From Burkholderia vietnamiensis LMG 10929 (GTDB lineage: Bacteria > Pseudomonadota > Gammaproteobacteria > Burkholderiales > Burkholderiaceae), in contig NZ_CP009630.1 of the NCBI RefSeq assembly GCF_000959445.1, forward strand, positions 1,860,001-1,924,000: 64,000 nucleotides of DNA. The letters run 5' to 3'. Each line of letters starts with the position of its first letter. Positions within the stretch are counted from its first letter, which is position 1. This document shows, in pieces, positions 26,309-35,033 of the stretch. Below the pieces are notes generated by a model. The model made no database searches and was not told the origin of the DNA. It saw only the letters and a list, made by a program, of their open reading frames with translations. Both the position numbers and the translations under genes were made by a program.

Positions 26309-28150
26309 TCAGGCGGCGCCGCGCACGTCGAACTCGACCTTCCAGCGCTCGCTCGTGCCGCTCGGGATCGCCTCGAGCTCGAGCGTGCCGGCTTCGGTCA
26401 CGCGCGCATGCAGCTTGACCGGCACGATCTCGCCGACGGTGCGTCCGTCGGCGGGCAGCGTCGCCTGGATTTCCTCGAGCTCCTGCAATTCATCCGGCGA
26501 CCAGTAGTCGAGCAGCGTGCCGACCTGATCCTGGCGGCGCACCGACGACCCGAAGAAGCGGAACTGCACCGGCTCGCCGACGACGAGGCCGAACTCCTGC
26601 GGCGGCAGCGCCGCATCGGTGCCCTCCTCCATTCCGAACGGCGCGACGCACAGCGCCTGCACCGGCGGCTCGAGCCCCGGCACCGCGGGCATCGCCGATT
26701 CGATCGCGACGTAGTACGCACGCGCCGTGCCGCCGCGAATGCGCACGCCGCGGCCGCGCTTCACGTAGCCGTAGTAGGCCGCGCCGCGCGCGACGGCGAG
26801 ATCGAGGTCCGCGCCTTCGAGCAGGCGGGCGGCCGGCGCGCCTTCCGCGGCGAGCCAGCCGTTCAGCGTATCGAGCACGCGCTGCGTGAGCAGCGCCGAC
26901 TTGAACACGCCGCCGTTGAACAGCACCGCGGTCGGATGCAGGAACGTCGCGCCCGCCGGCAGCGTGCGCGCCACGCCGTCGAGCGCGTCGAGCGCCGCGA
27001 CCTGACGGCCGAGGAACGCCGCCAGATGGCGCGTGATGCCCGCGTCCTGCGCATACGGCAAGCCGAGCTGCGTGAGGCCGACGCGCGCGCGGCTCACCGG
27101 CCGCGCCGCCGCATCGACCTGCGGGAAGAAGCCTTCGAGGATCGTCTGCGTGAGTTCCGCGCGCGTCAGTTCGGTGCGGATCGAGCCGCCGATCAGCTTC
27201 GAGCCGCGGCTCGGCACGACGAGCGGCACCGCATCCGTCGTCGGGTCGGACAGCAGCGTTTCCTTCGCCGAGCGGCACGCGTAGGTCAGCGCGCGCAGCT
27301 GCCACGGATCGGCCTGCGTGCCGTTCTGCGCGAGCTTGCGCGCGACCACGTGCGCGAGCGCGAGGTCCATGTTGTCGCCGCCGAGCAGGATGTGCTCGCC
27401 CACCGCGACGCGATGCAGTTCGAGATTGCCGTCGCGTTCGACCACCGCGATCAGCGACAGGTCGGTCGTGCCGCCGCCGACGTCCACGCACAGGATCAGA
27501 TCGCCGACCTGCACCTGCTTGCGCCAGCCGCCTTCGCTCTTCTGGATCCAGCTGTAGAGCGCCGCCTGCGGCTCCTCGAGCAGCGTCATCCGCGCGTAGC
27601 CGGCCGCGCGCGCGGCCTCGGCCGTCAGCTCGCGCGCGGCCGGGTCGAACGACGCGGGGATCGTGACCGTCACGTCCTGATCGGCGAACGGCGCGTCCGG
27701 ATGCGCGTGGTCCCACGCTTCGCGCAGATGCGTGAGGTAGCGCGTCGAGCTTTCCAGCGGCGACACGCGCGCGACTTCGGGCGGCGCATCGCTCGGCAGG
27801 ATCGCCGCGCGGCGATCGACGCCGGGGTGACACAGCCAGCTCTTCGCGCTCGACACGAGCCGAATCGGCGTGCCGGCGCCGCGCGTGCGCGCCATCTCGC
27901 CGACCGCGAAATTGCGCGACGCCGTCCACGGCAGCGTCAGGTCGCCCTGCGTGAGCTCGCTCTCATGCGGCAGATACAGAAACGACGGCAGCAGGTCGCG
28001 CGACTCCAGTGCGCCGGGCGCGGTCAGCTGGGCGATCGGCAGCACCTGCTGCACGATCTTCTCGCCGTCGCTCGCGGCGCTGTCGACGTAGGACAGCGCG
28101 CAGTGCGTCGTGCCGAGATCGATACCGATCGAATAGCGCGGATCGCTCAC
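26309..28150 (-). CDS. Hsp70-family protein (DnaK-like ATPase)
   Basis: A 613-residue Hsp70 relative started at GTG, which overlaps the DUF2760 stop by 4 nt (GTGA). Motifs are IGIDLGTTHCALSYVD (phosphate-1), LCVDVGGGTTDLSLI (phosphate-2), LGGDNMDLALAHV and VLFNGGVFKSALL (adenosine). The ATPase domain is complete. The C-terminal part (about 450-613) has a short beta-rich region ending VKLHARVTEAGTLELEA, with no DnaK lid and no EEVD-like tail. It is the shorter partner of the 912-residue Hsp70 encoded directly downstream. The two share many motifs, including FFPQVDA, and probably arose by duplication. They may form a hetero-complex, which is an inference. Confidence 0.9.
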   Translation of the reverse strand: MSDPRYSIGIDLGTTHCALSYVDSAASDGEKIVQQVLPIAQLTAPGALESRDLLPSFLYLPHESELTQGDLTLPWTASRNFAVGEMARTRGAGTPIRLVSSAKSWLCHPGVDRRAAILPSDAPPEVARVSPLESSTRYLTHLREAWDHAHPDAPFADQDVTVTIPASFDPAARELTAEAARAAGYARMTLLEEPQAALYSWIQKSEGGWRKQVQVGDLILCVDVGGGTTDLSLIAVVERDGNLELHRVAVGEHILLGGDNMDLALAHVVARKLAQNGTQADPWQLRALTYACRSAKETLLSDPTTDAVPLVVPSRGSKLIGGSIRTELTRAELTQTILEGFFPQVDAAARPVSRARVGLTQLGLPYAQDAGITRHLAAFLGRQVAALDALDGVARTLPAGATFLHPTAVLFNGGVFKSALLTQRVLDTLNGWLAAEGAPAARLLEGADLDLAVARGAAYYGYVKRGRGVRIRGGTARAYYVAIESAMPAVPGLEPPVQALCVAPFGMEEGTDAALPPQEFGLVVGEPVQFRFFGSSVRRQDQVGTLLDYWSPDELQELEEIQATLPADGRTVGEIVPVKLHARVTEAGTLELEAIPSGTSERWKVEFDVRGAA

Positions 28151-28749
28151 AGTTCCACCTCCGCCGGTGCGATCACCGATGCGTCGTGGCTGCCCGTCAG
28201 CTTCGGCAGGCGCACGTCGGCCACGCGCCAGCCGCGATGGCTGACGGTGCCCGTGAACGGCGCGGCGCCGACCACGTTGCCAGTCACGCGCACGGCCGTC
28301 GCGTCGAAGCCGGCCGGCAGCGTCACGCGCGTGCCTTCCGCTTCGTCGCGTACCGGCACGATCGTGAAGTGTTCGCGCAGCGCGGCGCGGCAACCGTCGT
28401 GCACGAGGCGCGCGGCTGCGCCGATGTCGGCGTCCGCATAGCCGGCGATGTCTTCCTCGACGAAATCGATGAAACGCGCATCGCGCTGCAGCAGGCCGAG
28501 CAGTTGAAGCGCGGCTTGCGGGCTCGCTTCGCGCAGTTCGGGCGCGGGCGCCTTGGCCGGTGCGGGAGCAGGTGCGGGTGCGGGCGCCGCGGCCGGTGCC
28601 GGCGCAACCGGTGCCGGTGCGATCGGTGCCGCGGCGCCGTCGCGCACGCGCAGCACGCCGGCCGCGAACTCGCGGTTGCCGAGCACGGAGAAGAACGTGC
28701 CGACGGCCAGCGACAGCCGGCCGAAGAAGGACAGGTTGGATTCGGGCAT
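28147..28749 (-). CDS. DUF2760 protein with Ala-Pro linker
   Basis: A 200-residue protein starting MPESNLSFFGRLSLAVGTFF, which includes a short hydrophobic stretch. Residues about 43-72 form a low-complexity Ala-Pro linker with tandem AP units. The C-terminal 120 residues (SPQAALQLLGLLQRDARFIDFVEEDIAGYADADIGAA ... TVSHRGWRVADVRLP) match the DUF2760 family as I recall it. It is the first gene of the operon with the two Hsp70-type proteins and is translationally coupled to the first. A role as a client, membrane anchor or co-chaperone of the pair is plausible because of this coupling. No function is established from sequence. Confidence 0.85.
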   Translation of the reverse strand: MPESNLSFFGRLSLAVGTFFSVLGNREFAAGVLRVRDGAAAPIAPAPVAPAPAAAPAPAPAPAPAKAPAPELREASPQAALQLLGLLQRDARFIDFVEEDIAGYADADIGAAARLVHDGCRAALREHFTIVPVRDEAEGTRVTLPAGFDATAVRVTGNVVGAAPFTGTVSHRGWRVADVRLPKLTGSHDASVIAPAEVEL

Positions 28750-29044
28750 GGGGTGTGGACTCCTGTGGGCTCGCGACGCGGCGAGCAGCTTGCCTGAGCG
28801 CCCGGCAGCGGCATGCGCGGAACGCACGCCGCCCGGCCCGGCGCGTAGTTCGGGCGCGCCCTCTCGGGTGCGGAAAACCCGTATTTTGCCCTGTGGCGGG
28901 CGAATCGGGCAGAAGTCCGGGGGACGGAACACCGGCGCGACGGCTTTCGCGGCGTGCAGGAATGCGTCGGATGGCCTGCTGCAGGACGTCGGCCGCGATG
29001 GCGCGGGGCGTCTGTGCGGGGCCGGGGTGGCGGGTCGCTGGCGG
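28750..29044. other. noncoding region upstream of the DUF2760-Hsp70 operon
   Basis: About 295 bp with no convincing gene. It must carry the minus-strand promoter of the DUF2760 operon. A locally AT-richer patch, CCGTATTTTGCCCTGTGG around 28880-28897, is the most promoter-like part, but no clear -35/-10 pair can be claimed. The region continues into the repeats at 29045-29440. Confidence 0.4.
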
Positions 29045-29440
29045 TTGGAATCGGCGTGTGAATGCGTTCGTGGCATGCACGCGTGAGTGCGTGTGAGTGC
29101 GTGTGATGGCGCAGACGCGGCATTGCGGCGACGGCGTCGGTCGTCGTCGAAACCGACGCCGTCGCGGCCGGTCATTCGCGTGACATCGGCAGCAGAAGAT
29201 ACGCGTGTCGTCGTGCGGACTGCCGACGGGGCTGCTCATCCGTCGATTGGAATCGGCGCGCGAGCGCGCTCGGGACACGCACGCGTAAACGCCCGTTATC
29301 GCGCACGCGCGGCATAGCCGCGACGGCGTCGGACATCGCCGAATCGGTCGCGGCCGGTCATTTGCGTGACATCGGCAGCAGAAGATACGCGGGCCGTCGT
29401 TGTGCGTATTGCCGACGGGCTACCCATCCGTCGATGCGAC
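29045..29440. repeat. imperfect tandem duplication, unit about 190 nt
   Basis: A 45-nt segment at 29161-29205 recurs at 29347-29391 with one mismatch (offset 186); both contain TGACATCGGCAGCAGAAGAT. Similarity continues weakly on both sides: ACGGCGTCGG recurs upstream of each copy, and CCGACGGG and CATCCGTCGAT downstream. TTGGAATCGGCG at 29045 recurs at 29247 (offset 202) with diverged flanks. The first unit also holds a perfect 12-bp hairpin, GACGGCGTCGGT (29130-29141) with ACCGACGCCGTC (29152-29163). I see no gene in the region. It looks like a decayed tandem duplication or an intergenic repeat element. Confidence 0.7.
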
Positions 29441-29710
29441 GCGCGGGCGCGACCGCGATCGTTGCAGGCCGGCCGCGATTGCGCATCGTTCGAACGCACT
29501 TGCGCCGAGCGTTCGTCGGCTCGATGGCGATGCCGAAGCAAGACGCAAGAGAAACGCGAACGACATGCCGCATCGCCTCGCGTCGGGCCCAGCCGACCAT
29601 GAGCGCGAACCGGCAACCGCGACGGCTCGACAAAACCCGCGTGATTCAATGCGCCGAGCGCGACCATCGATCCCGGCCGCGCAGCGCACCCACGCCCGCC
29701 CAACCGATAC

Positions 29711-29748
29711 AAAAACAGCCCGCGATTGCGCTGATCGCAATCGCGGGC
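29711..29748 (-). terminator. Rho-independent terminator of the DUF4148 gene
   Basis: GCCCGCGATTGCG (29718-29730) pairs perfectly with CGCAATCGCGGGC (29736-29748) around the loop CTGAT, giving a 13-bp stem. On the minus strand the hairpin is followed by TGTTTTTG (complement of the A-run at 29711-29715). It lies about 60 bp after the stop codon of the DUF4148 gene, exactly where a factor-independent terminator is expected. Confidence 0.85.
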
Positions 29749-29809
29749 CGTCCGGTTCGACGCGGGAGCGCTACGGCCTTCCGCTCGAACCTCGCGTCAC
29801 TCGTGCTGC

Positions 29810-30157
29810 TTAGTGACCGCGGTACAGCGACTTCATCTCGTCATTCGCGCGCGGCGCGACGACCTTCGCCGGCTTGCCGGCCGCTGCGGCGCCTTGTGCG
29901 TTGTTGCCCACACCGCTGTTGTCGACACCTTGTGCGCGAGCCAGCGCATGTTGCTGATCGACGCGGGCTTGTGCGGCCTGGATGTCGTCCGGATAGTGCG
30001 GGTCTTCGCCGACCGCCGGGTTATAACCGGCCTTCTCCAGTTCGATCAGCTCGGCGCGCACTTGCGCACGGGTGAGCGGTGCGGTGTTCTGAGCGAAAAC
30101 GGCGACCGGAGCGGCAAGGGCAGCAGCAACGACAACGGCTTGAATAAGGTTCTTCAT
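29810..30157 (-). CDS. DUF4148 small exported protein (copy 1)
   Basis: A 115-residue protein with a clear signal peptide (MKNLIQAVVVAAALAAPVAVFA, cleavage before QNTAP). The mature part carries the DUF4148 signature LTRAQVRAELIELEKAGYNP followed by HYPDDIQAAQARV, which is common and multi-copy in Burkholderia. It is periplasmic or outer-membrane-associated, with no established function. A paralogue in this window (56323-56682) shares both blocks. A strong terminator lies downstream. The C-terminal tail (about residues 77-115) is polar and variable between the copies. Confidence 0.92.
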   Translation of the reverse strand: MKNLIQAVVVAAALAAPVAVFAQNTAPLTRAQVRAELIELEKAGYNPAVGEDPHYPDDIQAAQARVDQQHALARAQGVDNSGVGNNAQGAAAAGKPAKVVAPRANDEMKSLYRGH

Positions 30158-30383
30158 GATACGTACCTCCGACTGTGTCTGGTTGTGTGGCTTCGAACAC
30201 CTCGTTCGTTGCCAATGACTAAAGTTTAGGCACGTGCGCCCTCGAGAGTTATCGGGCTGCGTGGAAGTGATTGTTGCTGGCCGCGGATGGAATCCGGCGT
30301 CACAACCGCTGCGCAGCGATGGATTCCGCGCGCCAAGTGCGGTTTAATCGATGCCCGGCCACGCCAGCATCAACGGACATTTC

Positions 30384-31328
30384 ATGCTCGACCTCGAAGA
30401 TCTTCGGCTCGTTCGCGCGATCGGCGCGTCACGCTCGCTGGCGTCTGCCGCGCGCCTGCTCGACCTCACGCCGCCCGCGGTCACGCTGCGCCTGCAGCGG
30501 ATGGAGGCGCGGCTCGAGGTCCGGCTCGCGGTGCGGCAGTCGAAAGGCATCGCGCTGACCGACGAAGGGCAGCGGCTGTACCAGGAAGCCGTCGCGATTC
30601 TCGAGCGCGTCGAAGCGTTGCCGCTCAGCCTCTCCGGCGATCACGGCGACGTGCAAGGCACGCTGCGCGTCGTCGCGCCGTTCGGCTTCGGGCGCAAGTA
30701 CGTCGCGCGCATCGTGCGCGACGTGCAGCGTGCGCATCCGAAGCTCGAGATCTCGCTGCATCTGTCGGAGAGCCCGTTGACGAGCGCGTCGGGCGCCGAT
30801 GTGGTGATCCACGTCGGCAGCCTGAAATCGTCGTCGTGGATCGGCTATCCGCTCGCACCCAACGAACGCTTCCTGTGCGCGAGCCCCGGTTACGCGCGCC
30901 GCATCGGCGCATTGAGCCATCCGTCCGACCTCGCCCGCTACGACTGCCTGTGCCTGCGCGAGAACGACGAAGACATCGTCCGCTGGCGCTTCTCGCAAGC
31001 CGGCGACGGCGAAGGCGACGCCAGGCGCTCGGCCGTGATCCGCGTGACGGGCGCGCTGTCGTCGAACGACGGCACCGTGATCACCGACTGGGCGCTCGCG
31101 GGGCTCGGCATCGTCGAACGCTCCGAATGGGACGTCGCGCCGCTGCTGGCGAGCGGCAAGCTGGTCAGGCTGCTGCCCGACTGGCATCTGCCGCCCGCGC
31201 CGGTGACCGCGCTGCTGCCGTCGCGCACGGGCCGTTCCGCGCGACAACGGGTGTTCCTCGAAGCGGCCACGCAATTTCTCGCGCCGCCGCCGTGGCGCGC
31301 GAAGGTGCCGCCGCCCGCCCATCATTAA
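30384..31328 (+). CDS. LysR-family transcriptional regulator
   Basis: A 314-residue regulator started at the ATG giving MLDLEDLRLVRAIGASRSLASAARLL; an ATG 11 codons upstream is possible. The helix-turn-helix covers about 1-60 (LTPPAVTLRLQRMEARLEVRL) and the effector-binding domain about 90-295, of the CrgA/DsdC-like subgroup (GTLRVVAPFGFGRKYV, SSNDGTVITDWALAGLGIV). It lies 93 bp upstream of, and on the same strand as, the DSD1-type aldolase gene and probably controls the aldolase/reductase pair. The gap contains an AT-rich stretch (ATTAAATTGGTGTTAATGACC) that could be a regulatory site. Confidence 0.9.
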   Translation: MLDLEDLRLVRAIGASRSLASAARLLDLTPPAVTLRLQRMEARLEVRLAVRQSKGIALTDEGQRLYQEAVAILERVEALPLSLSGDHGDVQGTLRVVAPFGFGRKYVARIVRDVQRAHPKLEISLHLSESPLTSASGADVVIHVGSLKSSSWIGYPLAPNERFLCASPGYARRIGALSHPSDLARYDCLCLRENDEDIVRWRFSQAGDGEGDARRSAVIRVTGALSSNDGTVITDWALAGLGIVERSEWDVAPLLASGKLVRLLPDWHLPPAPVTALLPSRTGRSARQRVFLEAATQFLAPPPWRAKVPPPAHH

Positions 31329-31421
31329 ATTGGTGTTAATGACCGATTTCCGCCGCGTTAAACCCGCGGCGAGTCGAACGCCGTAGAGTGTGTGCGTCGC
31401 CAACCATCGAGGCAACGCATC

Positions 31422-32552
31422 ATGGGCATCCCCACCGTCACCACCCCCGCCGCACTGATCGACGTCGATCGGATGCACGCCAACATCGCGCGCCTGCACG
31501 CGCATCTGGACGCATTCGGCGTCGCGTTCCGGCCGCACGTGAAGACGACCAAGTGCCAACAGGTCGTGGACGCGCAGATCGCGGCCGGCGCGCGCGGCAT
31601 CACGGTGTCGACGCTGAAGGAGGCCGAGCAGTTCTTCGCGAGCGGCGTGCGCGACATCGTCTATGCGGTCGGGATGATCCCCGCCCGGCTCCCTCAGGCG
31701 CTCGCGCTGCGCCGGCGCGGCTGCGACCTGAAGATCGTCGCCGACAGCCTGCACACCGCGCAGGCGATCGCGGCGTTCGGCCGCGAGCATGGCGAGCGCT
31801 TCGAAGTCTGGATCGAGATCGACGTCGACGGTCACCGTTCGGGGATCCGCCCCGACGACGACTTGCTGATCGACGTGGGGCGCACGCTCGCCGCTGGCGG
31901 CATGACGCTCGGCGGCGTCCTGGCTCACGCCGGCTCGAGCTACGAATACGACACGCACGACGCGCTGGTCGCGATCGCCGAACAGGAGCGCGCGCGCACC
32001 GTGCATGCCGCGCAGCGCCTGCGGGCGGCCGGCTTGCCGTGCGACGTCGTCAGCATCGGCTCGACGCCGACCGCGCTGTCCGCGGCGAACCTCGACGGCG
32101 TGACGGAAGTCCGCGCGGGCGTGTACGTGATGTTCGACCTCGTGATGCACAACATCGGCGTGTGCGCGCTGTCCGACATCGCGCTGTCGGTGCTGACCAC
32201 CGTCATCGGCCACCAGGAAGAGAAAGGCTGGGCGATCGTCGACGCGGGCTGGATGGCGATGAGCCGCGATCGCGGCACGCAGCGGCAGGCGCGGGACTTC
32301 GGCTACGGTCAGGTGTGCACCGAAGCCGGCGACGCGCTCGACGGCTATCTGATGAGCTCGGCGAATCAGGAGCATGGGATCGTGTCGCGCAGCGGCGCGC
32401 CGGATCCGGATATCGCGAGGCGGTTTCCGATCGGCACCCGCTTGCGGATTCTGCCGAACCACGCGTGCGCGACCGGTGCGCAACATCCGGAATACCGTGC
32501 GCTGACGCGCGACGGCGCGACGCAGACTTGGCCGCGTTTCTACGGGTGGTAA
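31422..32552 (+). CDS. DSD1-family PLP enzyme (D-threonine / 3-hydroxyaspartate aldolase-like)
   Basis: A 376-residue enzyme of the alanine racemase-N fold. The PLP lysine is in FRPHVKTTKC (about residue 40). The C-terminal metal site of DSD1-type enzymes is visible as the His and Cys of NHACATG near the end, and SIGSTPT and EVRAGVYVMFD are phosphate-binding and barrel motifs of the group. Family members are D-threonine aldolase, D-serine dehydratase and erythro-3-hydroxyaspartate aldolase. It precedes an ornithine-cyclodeaminase-family reductase on the same strand. That pair resembles BhcC and BhcD of the beta-hydroxyaspartate cycle, but the other enzymes of that cycle are not in the window, so D-amino-acid metabolism is equally possible. 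Confidence 0.85.
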   Translation: MGIPTVTTPAALIDVDRMHANIARLHAHLDAFGVAFRPHVKTTKCQQVVDAQIAAGARGITVSTLKEAEQFFASGVRDIVYAVGMIPARLPQALALRRRGCDLKIVADSLHTAQAIAAFGREHGERFEVWIEIDVDGHRSGIRPDDDLLIDVGRTLAAGGMTLGGVLAHAGSSYEYDTHDALVAIAEQERARTVHAAQRLRAAGLPCDVVSIGSTPTALSAANLDGVTEVRAGVYVMFDLVMHNIGVCALSDIALSVLTTVIGHQEEKGWAIVDAGWMAMSRDRGTQRQARDFGYGQVCTEAGDALDGYLMSSANQEHGIVSRSGAPDPDIARRFPIGTRLRILPNHACATGAQHPEYRALTRDGATQTWPRFYGW

Positions 32553-32663
32553 AAGCGCCGGCCATCGCGGCCGTCGCGATTCAACGTCGAGGCAACCGTT
32601 TGTTCAACGACAGTCGCCTCATCGAATTCCAGTTTGCATCATCTTTCCACAGGCTCGCCCGCC

Positions 32664-33635
32664 ATGCCGTCAGACGCCCAGCTCCTGCTTCTCGATCGTG
32701 ATGCCGTCGGGCCCGCGCTTCAGGCCGAACAGGTGACGGCGGCCGTGCGCGACGCTTTCCTGCTGCACAGTCGGCGCGCCGGGCGCGTCTTCCCGGTGGT
32801 GCGCGAAAAGCTCCATACCGGCGGCATATTCGGCATCAAGTCGGGCGACGTCGCACAGCAGGAACTGCTCGGCTTCAAGGCGGCCGGCTTCTGGCCCGGC
32901 AACCGAAGCCGCGGCGGCGAGCCGCACCAGGCGACGATCGCGCTGTTCGATCCGGCCACCGGCCGCCCGCTGTGCATCATGGACGGCAATGCGATCACCA
33001 CCGCGCGCACCGCGGCGGCCGGGGCGCTCGGGCTGCAGACGCTGGCGCGTCCCGACAGCTCGCGCTTCTGCGTATTCGGCACCGGCGTGCAGGCGCGCGC
33101 CCAGCTCGACCGGACGCTCGCGCTGCTGCCGCAGCGATGCGCGGTGCAATACGTGAGCGCCGGCGGCGCCCCGGACCCGGCCTTCGAGTCGGCGTTCAGC
33201 GCCCGCTGCGACATCCGGGCCGCGCGCGACCGCAACGATGCGGTGGCCGGCAGCGACGTGGTGATCACGGCGACGCCCGGCCGCGGCCCGCTGTTCGACG
33301 CCGCCGCGGTGCGGCCGGGCACGCATCTGACCTGCGTCGGCGCCGACACCGCCGGCAAGCGCGAGCTTCCCGAACACCTGTTGGCGCGCGCGCGAATCTT
33401 CGTCGACGATCACGAGCAGGCGCGCAGCATCGGCGAATGCCAATGGGCGCCCGAGCTGCCGCGCATCGAGATCGGCGACGTGCTCGCGGGCGTCGTCACG
33501 GTCGATCGTGCGGCGCACGACATCACCGTGTTCGACATGACGGGCCTCGCGCTACAGGATCTGACCGTCGCGCGCGTCGTCTATCGACAGGCCGTCGAGC
33601 ACGGCGCAGGCCACCGCGTTCCGTGGCCATGGTGA
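32664..33635 (+). CDS. ornithine cyclodeaminase/mu-crystallin family reductase
   Basis: A 323-residue NAD(P)-dependent enzyme. EKLHTGGIFGIKSGD and GGEPHQATIALFD are the substrate-side motifs, MDGNAITTARTAAAGAL is the conserved helix and FCVFGTGVQARAQ is the dinucleotide-binding motif. The family includes ornithine cyclodeaminase, alanine dehydrogenase, ketimine reductase and iminosuccinate reductase (BhcD). The gene is 111 bp downstream of the DSD1-type gene, same strand. If the aldolase makes or cleaves 3-hydroxyaspartate, an iminosuccinate or similar imine would be a sensible substrate here; that link is an inference. The gap to the next gene (33636-33898) shows nothing recognisable. Confidence 0.85.
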   Translation: MPSDAQLLLLDRDAVGPALQAEQVTAAVRDAFLLHSRRAGRVFPVVREKLHTGGIFGIKSGDVAQQELLGFKAAGFWPGNRSRGGEPHQATIALFDPATGRPLCIMDGNAITTARTAAAGALGLQTLARPDSSRFCVFGTGVQARAQLDRTLALLPQRCAVQYVSAGGAPDPAFESAFSARCDIRAARDRNDAVAGSDVVITATPGRGPLFDAAAVRPGTHLTCVGADTAGKRELPEHLLARARIFVDDHEQARSIGECQWAPELPRIEIGDVLAGVVTVDRAAHDITVFDMTGLALQDLTVARVVYRQAVEHGAGHRVPWPW

Positions 33636-33898
33636 GCGCCGCCGCGCGCGGCAGGTTGCGTCGCCATGCGGTCATCTCGCGTATGCGCAAGCACGTTTGA
33701 CTTCGACGATGCGTTGCGGTGCGCGCATGCGGCTCGACACGCGCGCACGAGCCCAACGGATACGACCTTCAGCGCGCACGAGGCAAATTGCGTCGACGAC
33801 GCACCGCCGATCGACATCGCCCGCTCCGCTCACAACCCGTCGATCCCGAGTCGCGCCTTCGGCAGCCCCGCCGAAGTGCCATGACAGCGCGCGCCCCG

Positions 33899-34516
33899 TC
33901 ACGCCGCCTGACGCGCCTGCGCGATCCGTTGCGGCGCCTTCGGGCGCGCATAGAGCCGTTCGAGATACGCCTGCAATTGCGGGAACGTATCGAGCAACTG
34001 GCATTCGCCGGCCCAGTCGATCAGATAAGCGGTCACGCAATCGGCCACCGACAGCGCATCGCCGACGATGAACTCGCGGCCTTCGAGATGCCGCTCGAGA
34101 ATCGCGGCCATCGTCACGAAGTCCTCGCGTGCGAGCGCGATGTCGGCCGGCAGACGCTTTTCCGGCGGATAGAGGAACGTGTGGCGCGCGATGCGCCACA
34201 GCGGCTGCTCGAGCTCCGTCACCGCGAACATCACCCATCGGTAAGCGTGCGCACGCAGCGCCGGATCCGTGGGCAGCAGCGCCTTCTGCGGATACTTGTC
34301 CGCGAGATACAGCACGATCGCGGCCGACTCGGGAATCACCAGATCGCCGTCCACCAGCACCGGCACCTTGCCGGCCGGATTGAGGCGCAGGAATTCGGGA
34401 TGCTTGTGCTCGCCCGCCGGCAGGTTGACCGACACGAATTCGAAATCCGCGTCGAGTTCCTTGAGCCCCCAGAGCGCGCGCTGCGAACGCGTGCCGGCAA
34501 ATCCGTAAAGCTTCAT
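33899..34516 (-). CDS. glutathione S-transferase
   Basis: A 205-residue GST. The thioredoxin-like N-terminal domain (about 1-77) has MKLYGFAGTRSQRALWGLKEL, where the catalytic Ser/Tyr/Cys position falls in GTRSQR, the cis-proline in AGKVPVLVDGD and the glutathione gamma-glutamyl-binding pair in PESAAIVLYLADKY. The helical C-terminal domain runs to the end and has SVADCVTAYLIDW. It conjugates glutathione to electrophiles. It is downstream of the YCII-type gene on the same strand and belongs to the operon opposite the MarR gene, so induction by electrophilic or phenolic compounds through MarR is plausible. Confidence 0.9.
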   Translation of the reverse strand: MKLYGFAGTRSQRALWGLKELDADFEFVSVNLPAGEHKHPEFLRLNPAGKVPVLVDGDLVIPESAAIVLYLADKYPQKALLPTDPALRAHAYRWVMFAVTELEQPLWRIARHTFLYPPEKRLPADIALAREDFVTMAAILERHLEGREFIVGDALSVADCVTAYLIDWAGECQLLDTFPQLQAYLERLYARPKAPQRIAQARQAA

Positions 34517-34617
34517 CGCAATGTCTCCGTCCAGATTGTGTGTCATGTCGCGCGGGCCGCGTCGTGTCCGACCACGGCCGGCGTCGGTCGCGCGCAGCGC
34601 GTGCCGCGTACCGCCGC

Positions 34618-34986
34618 TCACATGCCGGGCACCGGCAGAATCGGCATCACCTCGACCGCCTCGCCGGGAAACAGCGTGAAATGCGGATGACCTTCGAACA
34701 GCGCGGCCGCTGCGTCGTGCGACGCGGCGCGCACGATAGTGAACGCGCCGAGCGCATTGGCCGTATCGGCGACGCCGCGCGTGTCGATCCTCTTGGTCTT
34801 GCCGAGCGGGCCGCCGAGTTCGACGATCGCATCGCGATGCCGGTCGACCCACGCATGCCACGCGGCCATTCCGTCCCGCTCGCGTGCGCGCCGCTCGTCC
34901 TCCGACAGCGCGAGCCACGCCTTCATGGGCGCACTGTCCTTGCTGCCGACGAAAACCGCGAGATACAACTGCTGTCGAGCATCCAT
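34618..34986 (-). CDS. YCII-family protein
   Basis: A 122-residue protein of the YCII-related ferredoxin-like fold, with DARQQLYLAVFVGSKDSAPMKAW at the start and the family's LGGPLGKTKRI and VRAASHDAAAALFEGHPHF segments; the latter is the common aDD/EGHPHF end motif. The ATG at 34986 is chosen because the family starts there. The family is of uncertain function, with proposed roles as an isomerase-like or regulatory protein. It is the first gene of a short operon with the GST and divergent from marR, whose palindromic operator lies between them. Confidence 0.85.
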   Translation of the reverse strand: MDARQQLYLAVFVGSKDSAPMKAWLALSEDERRARERDGMAAWHAWVDRHRDAIVELGGPLGKTKRIDTRGVADTANALGAFTIVRAASHDAAAALFEGHPHFTLFPGEAVEVMPILPVPGM

Positions 34987-35033
34987 GCTTCCTCCGTCCG
35001 GTGGCGGGCGCGGCAGGCTGCCGCACCTCGCCC

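Noticed and set aside
23544..28441. Long plus-strand frames opposite the two Hsp70 genes
   Set aside because: The minus-strand products have ATPase motifs; the opposite frames are compositional shadows.
29045..29440. Insertion sequence remnant
   Set aside because: No transposase-like frame or terminal inverted repeats were seen, only tandem direct similarity.
29362..30075. Open frames in the noncoding repeat region near the DUF4148 gene
   Set aside because: They run through the terminator hairpin and the antisense of DUF4148, without ribosome site or domain.
31422..33635. Calling the pair bhcC and bhcD outright
   Set aside because: The other cycle genes are absent and both families include enzymes with other substrates.
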